From: Prevotella sp.
Lineage (GTDB): Bacteria > Bacteroidota > Bacteroidia > Bacteroidales > Bacteroidaceae
Length of the DNA stretch: 41,769 nucleotides
Reading direction: 5' to 3'
NCBI GenBank assembly: GCA_016285075.1
Contig: JAEEQB010000046.1
Coordinates: 1 to 41,769 of the forward strand
Part shown: piece after piece, positions 16,773 through 25,113 of the stretch
Layout: each line of letters opens with the position of its first letter
Numbering within the stretch: position 1 is the first letter of the stretch
Made by a program: the position numbers and the translations under genes
The notes under the pieces: generated by a model
Told to the model about the DNA's origin: nothing
The model's database searches: none
The model's input: only the letters and a program-made list of their open reading frames with translations

Positions 16773-16804
16773 CAAAGTTACACATTACGAATCAAAACAC
16801 CAAA
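16773..16804 (-). promoter_or_regulatory. Promoter for the small membrane protein and Skp-like genes
   Basis: On the minus strand, TTTG (plus-strand CAAA at 16801-16804), a 20-bp spacer and TAACTTTG (16773-16780) form a near-ideal Bacteroidota primary sigma promoter. The predicted start is near 16766, giving a leader of about 14 nt to the ATG at 16752. Confidence 0.65.
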
Positions 16805-16819
16805 ATAATAGTATTAAAA

Positions 16820-18283
16820 ATGAATAAGAACGACCTAAAACCTGCTGTAGTATTCCAGCAGTTTGCCAAGATTAACGAGATTCCCCGACCTTCGAAGCAT
16901 GAGGAAAAGATGATTGAGTACCTGAAGCTTTGGGGTGAAAGCCGTGGTTTGGACACAAAGGTGGACGATACAGGCAATGTCATCATTCGAAAGCCTGCCA
17001 CCAAGGGTATGGAAGACCGCAAGACAGTGATTCTGCAGAGCCACATGGACATGGTGTGCGACAAATTAGTAGATGTTGAGTTTGACTTTGACAACGACCC
17101 CATCAAGACTTATATAGACGGAGAATGGCTGACTGCAGAGGGAACCACGCTTGGTGCCGATGACGGTATTGGCTGCGCCATGGAGCTAGCCATTTTGGAC
17201 AGTGACGATATAGAGCATGGCCCTATAGAATGCGTCTTTACCCGTGACGAGGAAACCGGACTAACGGGTGCCGAAGGCATGAAGGCAGGCTTCATGACGG
17301 GTGACTACCTGATCAACCTTGACTCTGAGGACGAAGGTGAGATATTCGTCAGTTGTGCAGGAGGCCGAAACACTCAGGCCCGCTTCACTTTCAAGCGCGA
17401 AGAAGCTCCCAAGGATCTCTTTTTCCTAAGTGGACAGCTGAAAGGACTCGTGGGCGGCCATTCCGGAGATGACATCAACAAGAAGCGTGCCAACGCCATT
17501 AAAGTGTTAGGCAGGTTCCTGTTCCAGACGATGAAACGATACGAAGGTGTAAGGCTTTCACAGTTCCATTCGGGCAAACTGCATAATGCAATTCCGCGTG
17601 ACGGACGCTTTGTAATAGCCGTTCCCAACGCATTGAAGGAAAACATACGCGCTGACTGGAACATATTCTCAGCTGAAGTAGAGGACGAATTCCATGTAAC
17701 CGATACCAGCATGGAGTGGCTGATGGAAAGTTGCGAGGCAGAGCCTGTGATTGAGGCTCAGGTAGCCAGGAACTTCATATGGGCGCTACAGGCTGTAGAC
17801 AATGGCGTCTACGCCATCTGTCAGGACGAGGCTTTAGGTGGCATGGTGGAAACATCAAGTAATATTGCCAGCGTTCATACCTTAGACAATGAAATTACTA
17901 TTCTCTCTTCCCAGCGCAGTAACGTAATGTCCAACCTCGACAACATGTGTGCCACCATTCAAGCCACATTTGAGTTAGCTGGTGCCGAGGCAAAATCCAG
18001 TGATGGCTACCCTGCCTGGAAGATGAAGGCCGACTCGAAGCTCACCGAGATTGTTGTAGATGCTTACAAGCAGTTGTTCAAGAAGGAGCCCGTGGTACGG
18101 GGTATACACGCAGGTCTGGAATGCGGTCTGTTCTCTGAACGCTATCCCAATCTGGACATGGTTAGTTTCGGTCCCACCCTACGCTTCGTCCATACCCCCG
18201 ACGAGCGTCTGCACATTCCCACCGTACAAATGGTATGGGATCATCTTCTGCTGGTACTAAAGAATATCCCTTCTGTTTATTAA
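16820..18283 (+). CDS. pepD: Aminoacyl-histidine dipeptidase (PepD, M20 family)
   Basis: This 487-residue M20 metallopeptidase hydrolyses Xaa-His and other dipeptides. The metal- and substrate-site motifs are QSHMDMVCD, GTTLGADDGIG and TRDEETGLTGAEG, and later SSNIASVHT and HAGLECGLF, in the order expected for a catalytic domain interrupted by a lid domain. An upstream in-frame extension to 16613 would run through the promoter and the divergent gene, so the ATG at 16820 after an A-rich leader is used. It is probably cytoplasmic. fbp follows after 59 bp. Confidence 0.94.
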   Translation: MNKNDLKPAVVFQQFAKINEIPRPSKHEEKMIEYLKLWGESRGLDTKVDDTGNVIIRKPATKGMEDRKTVILQSHMDMVCDKLVDVEFDFDNDPIKTYIDGEWLTAEGTTLGADDGIGCAMELAILDSDDIEHGPIECVFTRDEETGLTGAEGMKAGFMTGDYLINLDSEDEGEIFVSCAGGRNTQARFTFKREEAPKDLFFLSGQLKGLVGGHSGDDINKKRANAIKVLGRFLFQTMKRYEGVRLSQFHSGKLHNAIPRDGRFVIAVPNALKENIRADWNIFSAEVEDEFHVTDTSMEWLMESCEAEPVIEAQVARNFIWALQAVDNGVYAICQDEALGGMVETSSNIASVHTLDNEITILSSQRSNVMSNLDNMCATIQATFELAGAEAKSSDGYPAWKMKADSKLTEIVVDAYKQLFKKEPVVRGIHAGLECGLFSERYPNLDMVSFGPTLRFVHTPDERLHIPTVQMVWDHLLLVLKNIPSVY

Positions 18284-18342
18284 TAAAGAATATCTCTTAT
18301 ATATAAATAAGGTATAGAACTCTTCCATTGTCTAAATAAGTT

Positions 18343-20343
18343 ATGTCCACAGGAACTAATACGCACTATCTGCAGCTGCTGTCGAAGTTGTTTCCTACCA
18401 TAGCTGATGCTGCCACCGAGGTCATCAATCTGGAAGCCATCATGAATCTGCCTAAGGGTACTGAGCATTTTCTTGCCGACCTTCATGGTGAAAATGAGGC
18501 ATTCGAACACGTCCTGAAGAATGCTTCTGGTAACATCAAACGAAAGGTGAACGAAATCTTCGGCAACAGCATTCGTGAGACTGAGAAAAAAGAGCTTTGT
18601 ACGCTCATCTACTATCCCGAGCAGAAGCTGGAACTCATCAAGGCGCAAGAGACCGACCTTGACGACTGGTATCGTATCACCATCCACCAGCTCGTAAAAG
18701 TATGCCGTGACGTTTCTTCAAAGTACACTCGAAGCAAGGTGCGCAAATCGTTACCCGATGATTTCTCTTACATCATTGAGGAACTACTCCACGAACGTAC
18801 AGAGGACCAGGACAAGGCAGCCTACATTGCCGTTATCGTGAACACTATTATCTCTACTGGCCGCGCCGATGCTTTTATCGAAGCTATCTGCAATGTTATA
18901 CAACGCCTTGCCATAGACCAGCTGCATATTCTCGGCGACATCTATGACCGCGGCCCTGGTGCTCACAAGATTATGGACACCTTGAAACAGTATCACTCTT
19001 GGGACATCCAATGGGGAAACCACGACATTCTCTGGATGGGTGCATCTGCAGGAAACGATGCTTGTATATGTAATGTGCTGCGTCTCAGCCTACGCTATGC
19101 CAACCTTGCTACCCTCGAGGAATACGGCATCAACCTTGTTCCATTGGCCACATTTGCGCTTGAAGTGTATGGCGAAGACCCTTGCGAGGAGTTCCTGCCC
19201 AGGCTTCTTCCTGGCAACACAATGGACGAGAAGACTCAGCAGCTGACAGCCAAAATGCACAAGGCTATCACCGTCATCCAGCTTAAGGAGGAATCCCAGA
19301 TTTTCTGTCGACATCCAGAATGGCAGATGAAGGATCGCTGCCTGTTAGAAAGCATAGATCCGGAGAAACAGGTGTGGCACAAAGACGGAAAGGAATACGA
19401 GATGAAATCATGCAACTTCCCTACGATATTCCAGAACGACCTGAATAATCCAACCTATACTCTCACATCCGAAGAGGCAGATCTCATGAAAAAACTGCAT
19501 CACTCTTTCCGCATTAGTGAGAAACTCCAGAAGCATATACGTATCCTGCTTTCACACGGTTGCATGTACGCTATCAGCAACTCCAACCTGCTCTTCCATG
19601 CCAGCATTCCCCTCAACGATGACGGTTCACTGAAGGAAGTGGAGATCTATCCTGGCAAGAAATTCTGCGGGAAAGAACTGATGCACAATATTGGCATCAT
19701 GATACGTGCAGCCTTCAACACCAATGTCAGCAATCAGAATGCAACAACAGACGAATATCCTCGCGACTATGCCCGCGACTATTTCCTATACCTGTGGTGT
19801 GGCAAGGACTCCCCCCTGTTTGACAAGTCGAAGATGGCTACCTTTGAACGCTATTTCTTAACAGACAAGGAGACATACAAGGAAGAAAAGGGTGCCTACT
19901 TCCGTCTGAGGAACAATGAGGAGGTTTGTGACCGTATTCTCGATGCCTTTGACGTAAATGGTCCTAACCGCCACATCATCAATGGGCATGTTCCCGTCCA
20001 CGTTGCCAAAGGCGAAAATCCTATCAAGGCAGGAGGACGGCTGATGGTGATTGACGGTGGTTTCTCAGAAGCTTATCACAGCGAGACGGGCATTGCCGGC
20101 TATACACTCATTTACCACTCACGGGGGTTCCAGCTAGTACAGCATGAGCCGTTTACCTCGACCCAGGACGCAATACAACGGGGTACCGACATCAAGTCAA
20201 CCACGCAGATTGTTGAAATGTCAGCACACCGCATGCTTGTAGCTGACACCGACAAAGGAGACGAGCTCCGTTCACAGATAGCCGACCTAAAGCAACTGCT
20301 CCACGCCTATAGACACGGTATAATCAAAGAGAAAAGGAACTAA
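18343..20343 (+). CDS. fbp: Fructose-1,6-bisphosphatase class III
   Basis: This gluconeogenic phosphatase converts fructose-1,6-bisphosphate to fructose-6-phosphate. It is the long class III (Bacillus-type) enzyme of about 666 residues, with calcineurin-like metallophosphatase motifs: DLHGENEAF, GDIYDRGPGAHKIMD, WGNHDILWMG and INGHVPVHVAKGE. It follows pepD by 59 bp with no clear TAnnTTTG box in the gap, so it may be read from the pepD promoter or a non-consensus one. It ends only 6 bp from the convergent WalJ-like gene, leaving no room for a separate terminator. Confidence 0.95.
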   Translation: MSTGTNTHYLQLLSKLFPTIADAATEVINLEAIMNLPKGTEHFLADLHGENEAFEHVLKNASGNIKRKVNEIFGNSIRETEKKELCTLIYYPEQKLELIKAQETDLDDWYRITIHQLVKVCRDVSSKYTRSKVRKSLPDDFSYIIEELLHERTEDQDKAAYIAVIVNTIISTGRADAFIEAICNVIQRLAIDQLHILGDIYDRGPGAHKIMDTLKQYHSWDIQWGNHDILWMGASAGNDACICNVLRLSLRYANLATLEEYGINLVPLATFALEVYGEDPCEEFLPRLLPGNTMDEKTQQLTAKMHKAITVIQLKEESQIFCRHPEWQMKDRCLLESIDPEKQVWHKDGKEYEMKSCNFPTIFQNDLNNPTYTLTSEEADLMKKLHHSFRISEKLQKHIRILLSHGCMYAISNSNLLFHASIPLNDDGSLKEVEIYPGKKFCGKELMHNIGIMIRAAFNTNVSNQNATTDEYPRDYARDYFLYLWCGKDSPLFDKSKMATFERYFLTDKETYKEEKGAYFRLRNNEEVCDRILDAFDVNGPNRHIINGHVPVHVAKGENPIKAGGRLMVIDGGFSEAYHSETGIAGYTLIYHSRGFQLVQHEPFTSTQDAIQRGTDIKSTTQIVEMSAHRMLVADTDKGDELRSQIADLKQLLHAYRHGIIKEKRN

Positions 20344-20349
20344 GAGCTG

Positions 20350-21153
20350 CTATTCTAATTCAAAGACTCCTGTAGGCAGTTTGCGGCGAAGAATGTCTAA
20401 TTGCAGATCTTTACCTGCTATGATACCATACTGACGCAGTACGCTCTCTACCGTTTTACGTGCCAACTCCGGATGGTTGTTTTCCTCGCTAAGATGACAC
20501 AGCCAGACATGGCGAAGGTCCTCTGACATATTCTCTGCTATAGCACGTCCACAGTCGCTATTGCAGAGATGACCTATATCGCTCGCTATGCGATCTTTCA
20601 AATACTGCGGATAAGGCCCATGACTCAGCATTTCCACATCGTGGTTTGCCTCAATGACCAAATAGCGTGCCCGTTTGATATAGTCTTTCATCTCTTCTGT
20701 TACCTCACCGGCGTCAGTCATTATGCAAAAATTGGTATTGCCCGCCTCGATGAAGAAACCAACATTGTCGCTGGAATCATGAGGTACAGAGAACGGTGTG
20801 ATAAGGAAATCACCAAGTTGAACGGATAATTGTGGCTGAATGACATGTTTCTTGTCATTAGCAATCTTGCGGGCAACACAATAGTTGCGCTCTATGCCAT
20901 CATGCACTTTCTCGGTACAATATACAGGCACTCCAAGCTCATGGCTGATACTACCCACACTCTTTATGTGGTCGGCATGATCATGAGTAATCAGGATATA
21001 ATGGACACTATGAAGGTTCAAACCATACTCTCTCATGTGTTTTTTGAGCATACGTACCCCCACGCCCGCATCAATGATGAGTGCATCTGTTGAAGTGGCA
21101 AGATAATAGCAATTACCGCTACTACCACTGCCAAAGGATATGAATTTCAGCAT
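20350..21153 (-). CDS. MBL-fold metallohydrolase, WalJ/YycJ type
   Basis: The 267-residue protein starts with FISFGSGSSGNCYYL and has the metallo-beta-lactamase motif THDHADH, with further metal ligands in TDAGEV and EANHD, and CHLSEENNHPELA near the end. This pattern fits the WalJ (YycJ) exonuclease-like family, implicated in Gram-positive bacteria in replication-linked DNA processing. Its role in Bacteroidota is not established. A good divergent promoter lies upstream (21173-21204), giving a leader of about 13 nt. It converges tightly on fbp. Confidence 0.85.
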   Translation of the reverse strand: MLKFISFGSGSSGNCYYLATSTDALIIDAGVGVRMLKKHMREYGLNLHSVHYILITHDHADHIKSVGSISHELGVPVYCTEKVHDGIERNYCVARKIANDKKHVIQPQLSVQLGDFLITPFSVPHDSSDNVGFFIEAGNTNFCIMTDAGEVTEEMKDYIKRARYLVIEANHDVEMLSHGPYPQYLKDRIASDIGHLCNSDCGRAIAENMSEDLRHVWLCHLSEENNHPELARKTVESVLRQYGIIAGKDLQLDILRRKLPTGVFELE

Positions 21154-21172
21154 TATTTGTTATTATTTTTTG

Positions 21173-21204
21173 CAAAAGTAAGAAAAAGTAACGTGAAATC
21201 CAAA
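21173..21204 (-). promoter_or_regulatory. Promoter for the WalJ-like gene
   Basis: On the minus strand, TTTG (plus-strand CAAA at 21201-21204), a 20-bp spacer and TACTTTTG (21173-21180) match the Bacteroidota -33/-7 consensus. The -7 box ends 20 bp from the gene's ATG at 21153. Confidence 0.6.
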
Positions 21205-21213
21205 AGAAATATG

Positions 21214-21221
21214 TATCTTTG
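21214..21221 (+). promoter_or_regulatory. -7 box for the small lipoprotein gene
   Basis: TATCTTTG fits TAnnTTTG. It lies 23-29 bp before the two possible ATG starts (21244 and 21250). It argues against the longer frame beginning at 21157. No clear -33 TTTG is seen. Confidence 0.5.
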
Positions 21222-21249
21222 TGGAAGTTTTTTAAAAATATTAATGCTT

Positions 21250-21705
21250 ATGAGAAGTTTTATCCTGTCGACTGTCGTTTTATTGGCATTTTCATCGTGT
21301 GATTTACTCAATAAAGAAGGGAGTGAGATTGTTGATGAAGCCGCTACCCAATGGGCCGAGGCATACTTCAACTATCAGTTCGACCGTGCATCAAAATATG
21401 TAACACCTGAAAGCAGGAAATGGATTCGTTTTGCAGCCTCCAATCTATCAGAGCAAGACATTGATTTGTTGCGCCAACAAGAAAATATGGCAGCAGTGAG
21501 TCTTCTGGACTGCGAACTGGCAGATGACTCCACATGGATAGCAACCATAGAAGTGAGTAACTATGTGAAGACAGATTCACTGAACCAGGTAGGGTATTTA
21601 GTTGACAACGATACAAAGTTCCAAATCAAGATAGTAGAACGCGACAAGCGCATGTATGTTAAAATGGAAGGCCTACCGCAAAGTGGAATGCATAATCGCG
21701 ACTGA
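21250..21705 (+). CDS. Small lipoprotein of unknown function
   Basis: The start MRSFILSTVVLLAFSSC is a lipoprotein signal peptide with lipidated Cys17. An in-frame ATG two codons upstream (21244) is equally possible. The mature part (about 135 residues) has an amphipathic helical start, EAATQWAEAYFNYQFDRASKY, followed by beta strands (TWIATIEVSNYV, FQIKIVERDKRMYVKME), reminiscent of NTF2-like DUF4878 folds, but I cannot assign it firmly. There is no acidic export signal after the Cys, so a periplasm-facing anchor is likely. Its 3' end overlaps the convergent TamL-like gene by 47 bp. Confidence 0.7.
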   Translation: MRSFILSTVVLLAFSSCDLLNKEGSEIVDEAATQWAEAYFNYQFDRASKYVTPESRKWIRFAASNLSEQDIDLLRQQENMAAVSLLDCELADDSTWIATIEVSNYVKTDSLNQVGYLVDNDTKFQIKIVERDKRMYVKMEGLPQSGMHNRD

Positions 21706-23860
21706 ATCGGGGATGCAAAAGCGGATAGTGTTCCTCTTCATCATAAGCAGGATTCACAGCCTTCATACCAAGGTCGAAGCGGACAATGAAATAATCAAAG
21801 TTAAATCGCAGGCCAAAGCCATAGCCTACGGCTATCTGTGAGGGGAAATCCTTCAAGGAAAACTGTCCGCCAGGCTGGTCCTTATAATCACGAAGCGTCC
21901 AGATATTCCCCGCATCCACAAAGAGTGCACCTCCCAGTTTCCAGAACAGATGGGCACGATACTCCAAGTTCATGTCCAGTTTCATATCTCCCGTTTGGTT
22001 AATAAAGTCTATACGTCCGTCATTGCCTTTGAACTTTCCTGGTCCCAACGAACGGACACTCCATCCACGAACACTGTTTGCTCCTCCAGCAAAATAACGT
22101 TTTTCAAAAGGAAGCACCGTAGAATTGCCATAGGGCCAAGCAATACCAAAGCCGACATGGAAGACAATCTGATTATCGTAATCTAGTTGTATGCTTCTAG
22201 TAAAGTCTATGTCACCTTTCACATATTGAGCAAAGGCTATGTCAAAGAGGCGGTAATGGCCATCTTGATCCTTGTCGGAACCAAATACCTGAGAACCAAG
22301 ACTTAAAAGATTACCAGAGGTTTCAATGTTAGTTTTCAAGGCTATACGTCCATTGTTATACGCATATCCAAACCCCATCTTCATGATAAACAAGTCCTCG
22401 TAATTATAACGCAGGATGGCGTTGCGGCTACTGACATCGTCAAGATACTGCCTGTGGAAGGTTTCACTGATCCACGGCATAAAGACATAGTTCAGGTCTA
22501 TCAAGTCTAGCTGGTACTGGTCACGATGCAGCTGGGGTCTCCATTTATATCGCCAGGCGGCAGAAAGCAACCTCCGATGAAATTCCGGACGGTCTTGAAG
22601 GTCATAAAGCAAAGACACTTCACTGGTAGCATTGATGCTTCGACGCAAAGAGCTACTCAGGAAAGGAGAGATGAAACGTGGGAAGGTGAGGCGGCTCTCA
22701 ATGCTGTACTCCACGAAATCCTGATTACGATATCCTTCCAGCCCTCGGATGGCCTCATAGGCGCCACGAAGCTCCACTGCCAGGTTTTCTGCTCCCCGGA
22801 ACAAATTACGGTTCTGATAGGTGATAGAAGCAGCGGCCCCCAAATCGCCTGCCGTATTGGTTCCCTCAGGCTGAAAACTGATAGTTGACGGTTTGCTGGT
22901 TTGAATCTGGATATTACAGTCGAGCAATGCCGTGTCAGGATGTTCTGTAAAACTGATGTTTGTATAGCGTACATTTCCCAACCGAGAGAAGTGGTTATAG
23001 GTGTTCTGCAACGCAGTTGTGGAATAATAGTTTCCTTGCTCAATATACGTACTTTCTTGAAGAACCTTGCGCCGCAGGTGAATGGTTGTGTCAGCAGGAT
23101 TTCCACTGGAAAAGGTCACATCCCCCACCCTGTAACGGATATGGCTGACCTCGGAACTGTCAGACGGAGGCTGGCTGAGGACAAGCGTAAGGTCGATGAT
23201 GTGAGAACTGCCGGTAGAGTCGGCCAAGAACCGGATGAACTCCTTATGGAACCGGAAGTAACCACTATCGTTCAACTTTTGGGTTATACGATTACGTTCG
23301 GCATTCAGGTCATTGACACTGAACTTATTTCCACTCTTCAGCACCTGGTTTTCTGGCAGATCCTTGCGAAGCAACTGCCTAATCAAGCTATCCTCAATCT
23401 GATATGTCACCTTACCTATATAATACGGTGCTCCTGGAGAAAGCACGTAGGTGGCATCAAGCCGTTTTCCTCTTGTCTTAGTACGAAGGAACACCTGTGC
23501 ATCATAATAACCTTTATTATGAAGTTCCTGACGGAGATCAGCAACAGAAAGCCCAGCTTGCAACGAGTCGAACAACACAGGAGCTTCACCCATCGATTTC
23601 AAGGCACGGTTGATCCACCGGGCAGAGTCTTTTCCTGAAAGAGAATAGGCAGCAAGGGGGAGTTTAAAGGCAGAGAACCAACGTGAATTGCCTTTCTGGC
23701 GTACATAGTTCTTCAGTTTTGAGGTATTGATGTCGCTATGCTTCTCTGTCATGGTAACCTTCACGTCATCAAGCAGGTACATTCCATCAGGAACATACTT
23801 TGTCACCGAGCACGAAGCAAGCAGCAAAACTGCCAATAAAGAGAATATTATAGGTCTCAA
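21659..23860 (-). CDS. TamL/BamA-superfamily outer-membrane lipoprotein
   Basis: This is a 733-residue Omp85-type protein with a lipoprotein signal (Cys17 in LLLASCSVTKYVPDG, then MYLLDDV), POTRA-like repeats (about residues 25-330) and a C-terminal beta-barrel carrying the Omp85 loop motif GGANSVRGW. The lipid anchor and the KYVP-x-G-x-YLL start are typical of TamL, the Bacteroidota TamA relative thought to work with TamB-like proteins in outer-membrane biogenesis. No tamB is adjacent. The only plausible start codon is TTG at 23860, because an in-frame stop lies 18 bp upstream and the next ATG would remove the signal peptide. Confidence 0.85.
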   Translation of the reverse strand: MRPIIFSLLAVLLLASCSVTKYVPDGMYLLDDVKVTMTEKHSDINTSKLKNYVRQKGNSRWFSAFKLPLAAYSLSGKDSARWINRALKSMGEAPVLFDSLQAGLSVADLRQELHNKGYYDAQVFLRTKTRGKRLDATYVLSPGAPYYIGKVTYQIEDSLIRQLLRKDLPENQVLKSGNKFSVNDLNAERNRITQKLNDSGYFRFHKEFIRFLADSTGSSHIIDLTLVLSQPPSDSSEVSHIRYRVGDVTFSSGNPADTTIHLRRKVLQESTYIEQGNYYSTTALQNTYNHFSRLGNVRYTNISFTEHPDTALLDCNIQIQTSKPSTISFQPEGTNTAGDLGAAASITYQNRNLFRGAENLAVELRGAYEAIRGLEGYRNQDFVEYSIESRLTFPRFISPFLSSSLRRSINATSEVSLLYDLQDRPEFHRRLLSAAWRYKWRPQLHRDQYQLDLIDLNYVFMPWISETFHRQYLDDVSSRNAILRYNYEDLFIMKMGFGYAYNNGRIALKTNIETSGNLLSLGSQVFGSDKDQDGHYRLFDIAFAQYVKGDIDFTRSIQLDYDNQIVFHVGFGIAWPYGNSTVLPFEKRYFAGGANSVRGWSVRSLGPGKFKGNDGRIDFINQTGDMKLDMNLEYRAHLFWKLGGALFVDAGNIWTLRDYKDQPGGQFSLKDFPSQIAVGYGFGLRFNFDYFIVRFDLGMKAVNPAYDEEEHYPLLHPRFSRDYAFHFAVGLPF

Positions 23861-23883
23861 AATGTCTTTTCTTTGCTAATTAG

Positions 23884-23914
23884 TTGCAAAGATAAAGAAT
23901 TATTTTTATCTTTG
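23884..23914 (+). promoter_or_regulatory. Promoter for the SpoU methylase gene
   Basis: TTG (23884-23886), a 20-bp spacer and TATCTTTG (23907-23914) form a good Bacteroidota promoter. Transcription would start near 23921, about 21 nt before the ATG at 23942. Confidence 0.65.
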
Positions 23915-23915
23915 C
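23886..23915. promoter_or_regulatory. Perfect inverted repeat joining two divergent -7 boxes
   Basis: GCAAAGATAAA (23886-23896) and TTTATCTTTGC (23905-23915) are perfect reverse complements separated by 8 bp. Each arm contains one TATCTTTG box: the left arm on the minus strand for the TamL-like gene, the right arm on the plus strand for the SpoU methylase. Confidence 0.65.
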
Positions 23916-23941
23916 GGCTGATTTAGGAATTTTTTTATAAA

Positions 23942-24679
23942 ATGATCAGTAAAAACCAAATAAAGCACATCAGGCAACTTGAGATAAAGAAATACAGACA
24001 GCGCGAAGGACTGTTTGTGGCAGAGGGTCCAAAGGTCGTGGGTGACCTGATGAAGGCCGGGTATTCCCCCAAGGAACTTTATGCTGTAGAAGACTTTCAA
24101 GGTGCTGTTCATACCATACAGACTGTCAGCCAGGATGAACTATGCAAAATAAGTTTCCTTCAGCACCCCCAACAGGTGTTAGGAGTTTTCCGCATTCCTT
24201 CACAAGATTCAAAATTGCCTTCGCCCGATGGCAGGCTTTCACTGGCACTCGACGGCATTCAAGATCCAGGAAACCTTGGTACCATCATCAGAATAGCAGA
24301 CTGGTTTGGCATCAGCACCATATACTGTAGTGAAGATACTGCAGATGCTTGGAATCCCAAGGTGGTACAGGCAACAATGGGAAGCATTGCCCGTGTGAAC
24401 ATTGTATATACATCTTTACAGGAAATCATCCAGCAGGCCAGCGTGCCTGTATACGGAACATTACTCGATGGTAACGACATCTACCAACAGCCACTGTCAA
24501 AGGAAGGTATCATTGTCATGGGTAATGAAGGAAACGGCATCTCACCAGAGATACGCCAGATGATTACAAGAAAACTACTTATTCCCAGTTTTCACCAAGG
24601 AGACACAGCAGAATCGTTAAATGTCGCCATCGCTACTGCAATCACCTGCTCGGAATTCCGGCGTAGAGAGTATAAATGA
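23942..24679 (+). CDS. SpoU/TrmH-family RNA 2'-O-methyltransferase
   Basis: This is a SPOUT-fold (knotted) SAM-dependent methyltransferase of 245 residues that methylates ribose 2'-OH groups in rRNA or tRNA. An N-terminal substrate-binding extension (about residues 1-90, with KKYRQREGLFVAEGPK) precedes the three SpoU motifs: DGIQDPGNLGTIIRIADWFG, VMGNEGNGIS and IPSFHQGDTAESLNVAIATA. The target nucleotide cannot be deduced. Its stop overlaps a possible ATG (ATGA at 24676-24679) opening a 22-codon frame of doubtful significance. It is divergent from the TamL-like gene. Confidence 0.92.
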   Translation: MISKNQIKHIRQLEIKKYRQREGLFVAEGPKVVGDLMKAGYSPKELYAVEDFQGAVHTIQTVSQDELCKISFLQHPQQVLGVFRIPSQDSKLPSPDGRLSLALDGIQDPGNLGTIIRIADWFGISTIYCSEDTADAWNPKVVQATMGSIARVNIVYTSLQEIIQQASVPVYGTLLDGNDIYQQPLSKEGIIVMGNEGNGISPEIRQMITRKLLIPSFHQGDTAESLNVAIATAITCSEFRRREYK

Positions 24680-24751
24680 AGCCACATAACTTCAGTTTCG
24701 ATACCATTTTGCAAGGTCTCAGCGAAGAGTCCGGTCAAAGTTAAGATAACT

Positions 24752-24811
24752 GAAGTCCCCCACCCTATAACAGCCTCAGCCAGGCTTCAGGGGGTGAGAG
24801 GACGGGACTTC
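24752..24811. repeat. 60-bp nested inverted repeat (hairpin element)
   Basis: Outer arms GAAGTCCC (24752-24759) and GGGACTTC (24804-24811) are perfect. A C-rich/G-rich middle pair (CACCCT opposite AGGGGGTG) and an inner hairpin AGCCT-cagcc-AGGCT (24772-24786) lie inside. The outer left arm is also part of AACTGAAGT (24748-24756), the exact reverse complement of ACTTCAGTT at 24689-24697. It has no adjoining T-run, so it is not a standard terminator. Confidence 0.6.
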
Positions 24812-24886
24812 GTTGGTGTAAGTACTGCTTTTTCTGACACCACCAAACCTACCGCAACAAAAAATTCCTACAAGATTAACCCACCA

Positions 24887-24907
24887 TTTACTGTTTCACA
24901 ATTCACA
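24887..24907. repeat. Heptamer tract TTTACTG-TTTCACA-ATTCACA
   Basis: Three 7-bp units precede a T-run (24909-24915). ACTGT (24890-24894) and ACAGT (24905-24909) form a weak 5-bp stem, so a weak plus-strand terminator is possible. The 7-bp register parallels the tracts at 2204 and 38744. Confidence 0.45.
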
Positions 24908-25060
24908 GTTTTTTTCCGTGAACGACGAGTATCGATAATTTCACAAACATCTAAGAAACAATAACTTATGTCGTTATTAAAGGACTATCCCCTTCACAAT
25001 TAACGTCAAACAGCAACTTCTGACGGCAGAATCGAAGTGTTAAAACGCCAAAAAACGCGG

Positions 25061-25102
25061 CTAAAGTGGCGAGTATCACCCCTAAAGTGCCGAGTATCAC
25101 TC
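25061..25102. repeat. Two 21-bp tandem direct repeats
   Basis: The units at 25061-25081 and 25082-25102 begin CTAAAGTG and share CGAGTATCAC, with two mismatches in 21 bp. The reverse complement (GTGATACTCG...CAC) resembles the neighbouring 22-bp unit, so the two arrays may be inverted, diverged versions of one element. Confidence 0.65.
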
Positions 25103-25113
25103 CACACTCAAAG

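Noticed and set aside
22901..23638. 245-residue open frame antisense to the TamL-like gene
   Set aside because: No domain or promoter. The TamL-like frame on the opposite strand has signal peptide, POTRA and barrel features.
24676..24744. 22-codon frame beginning ATGA-coupled to the SpoU methylase stop
   Set aside because: It is very short, has no recognisable motif, and ends before the hairpin. The ATGA overlap alone is weak evidence. A decayed downstream gene remains possible.
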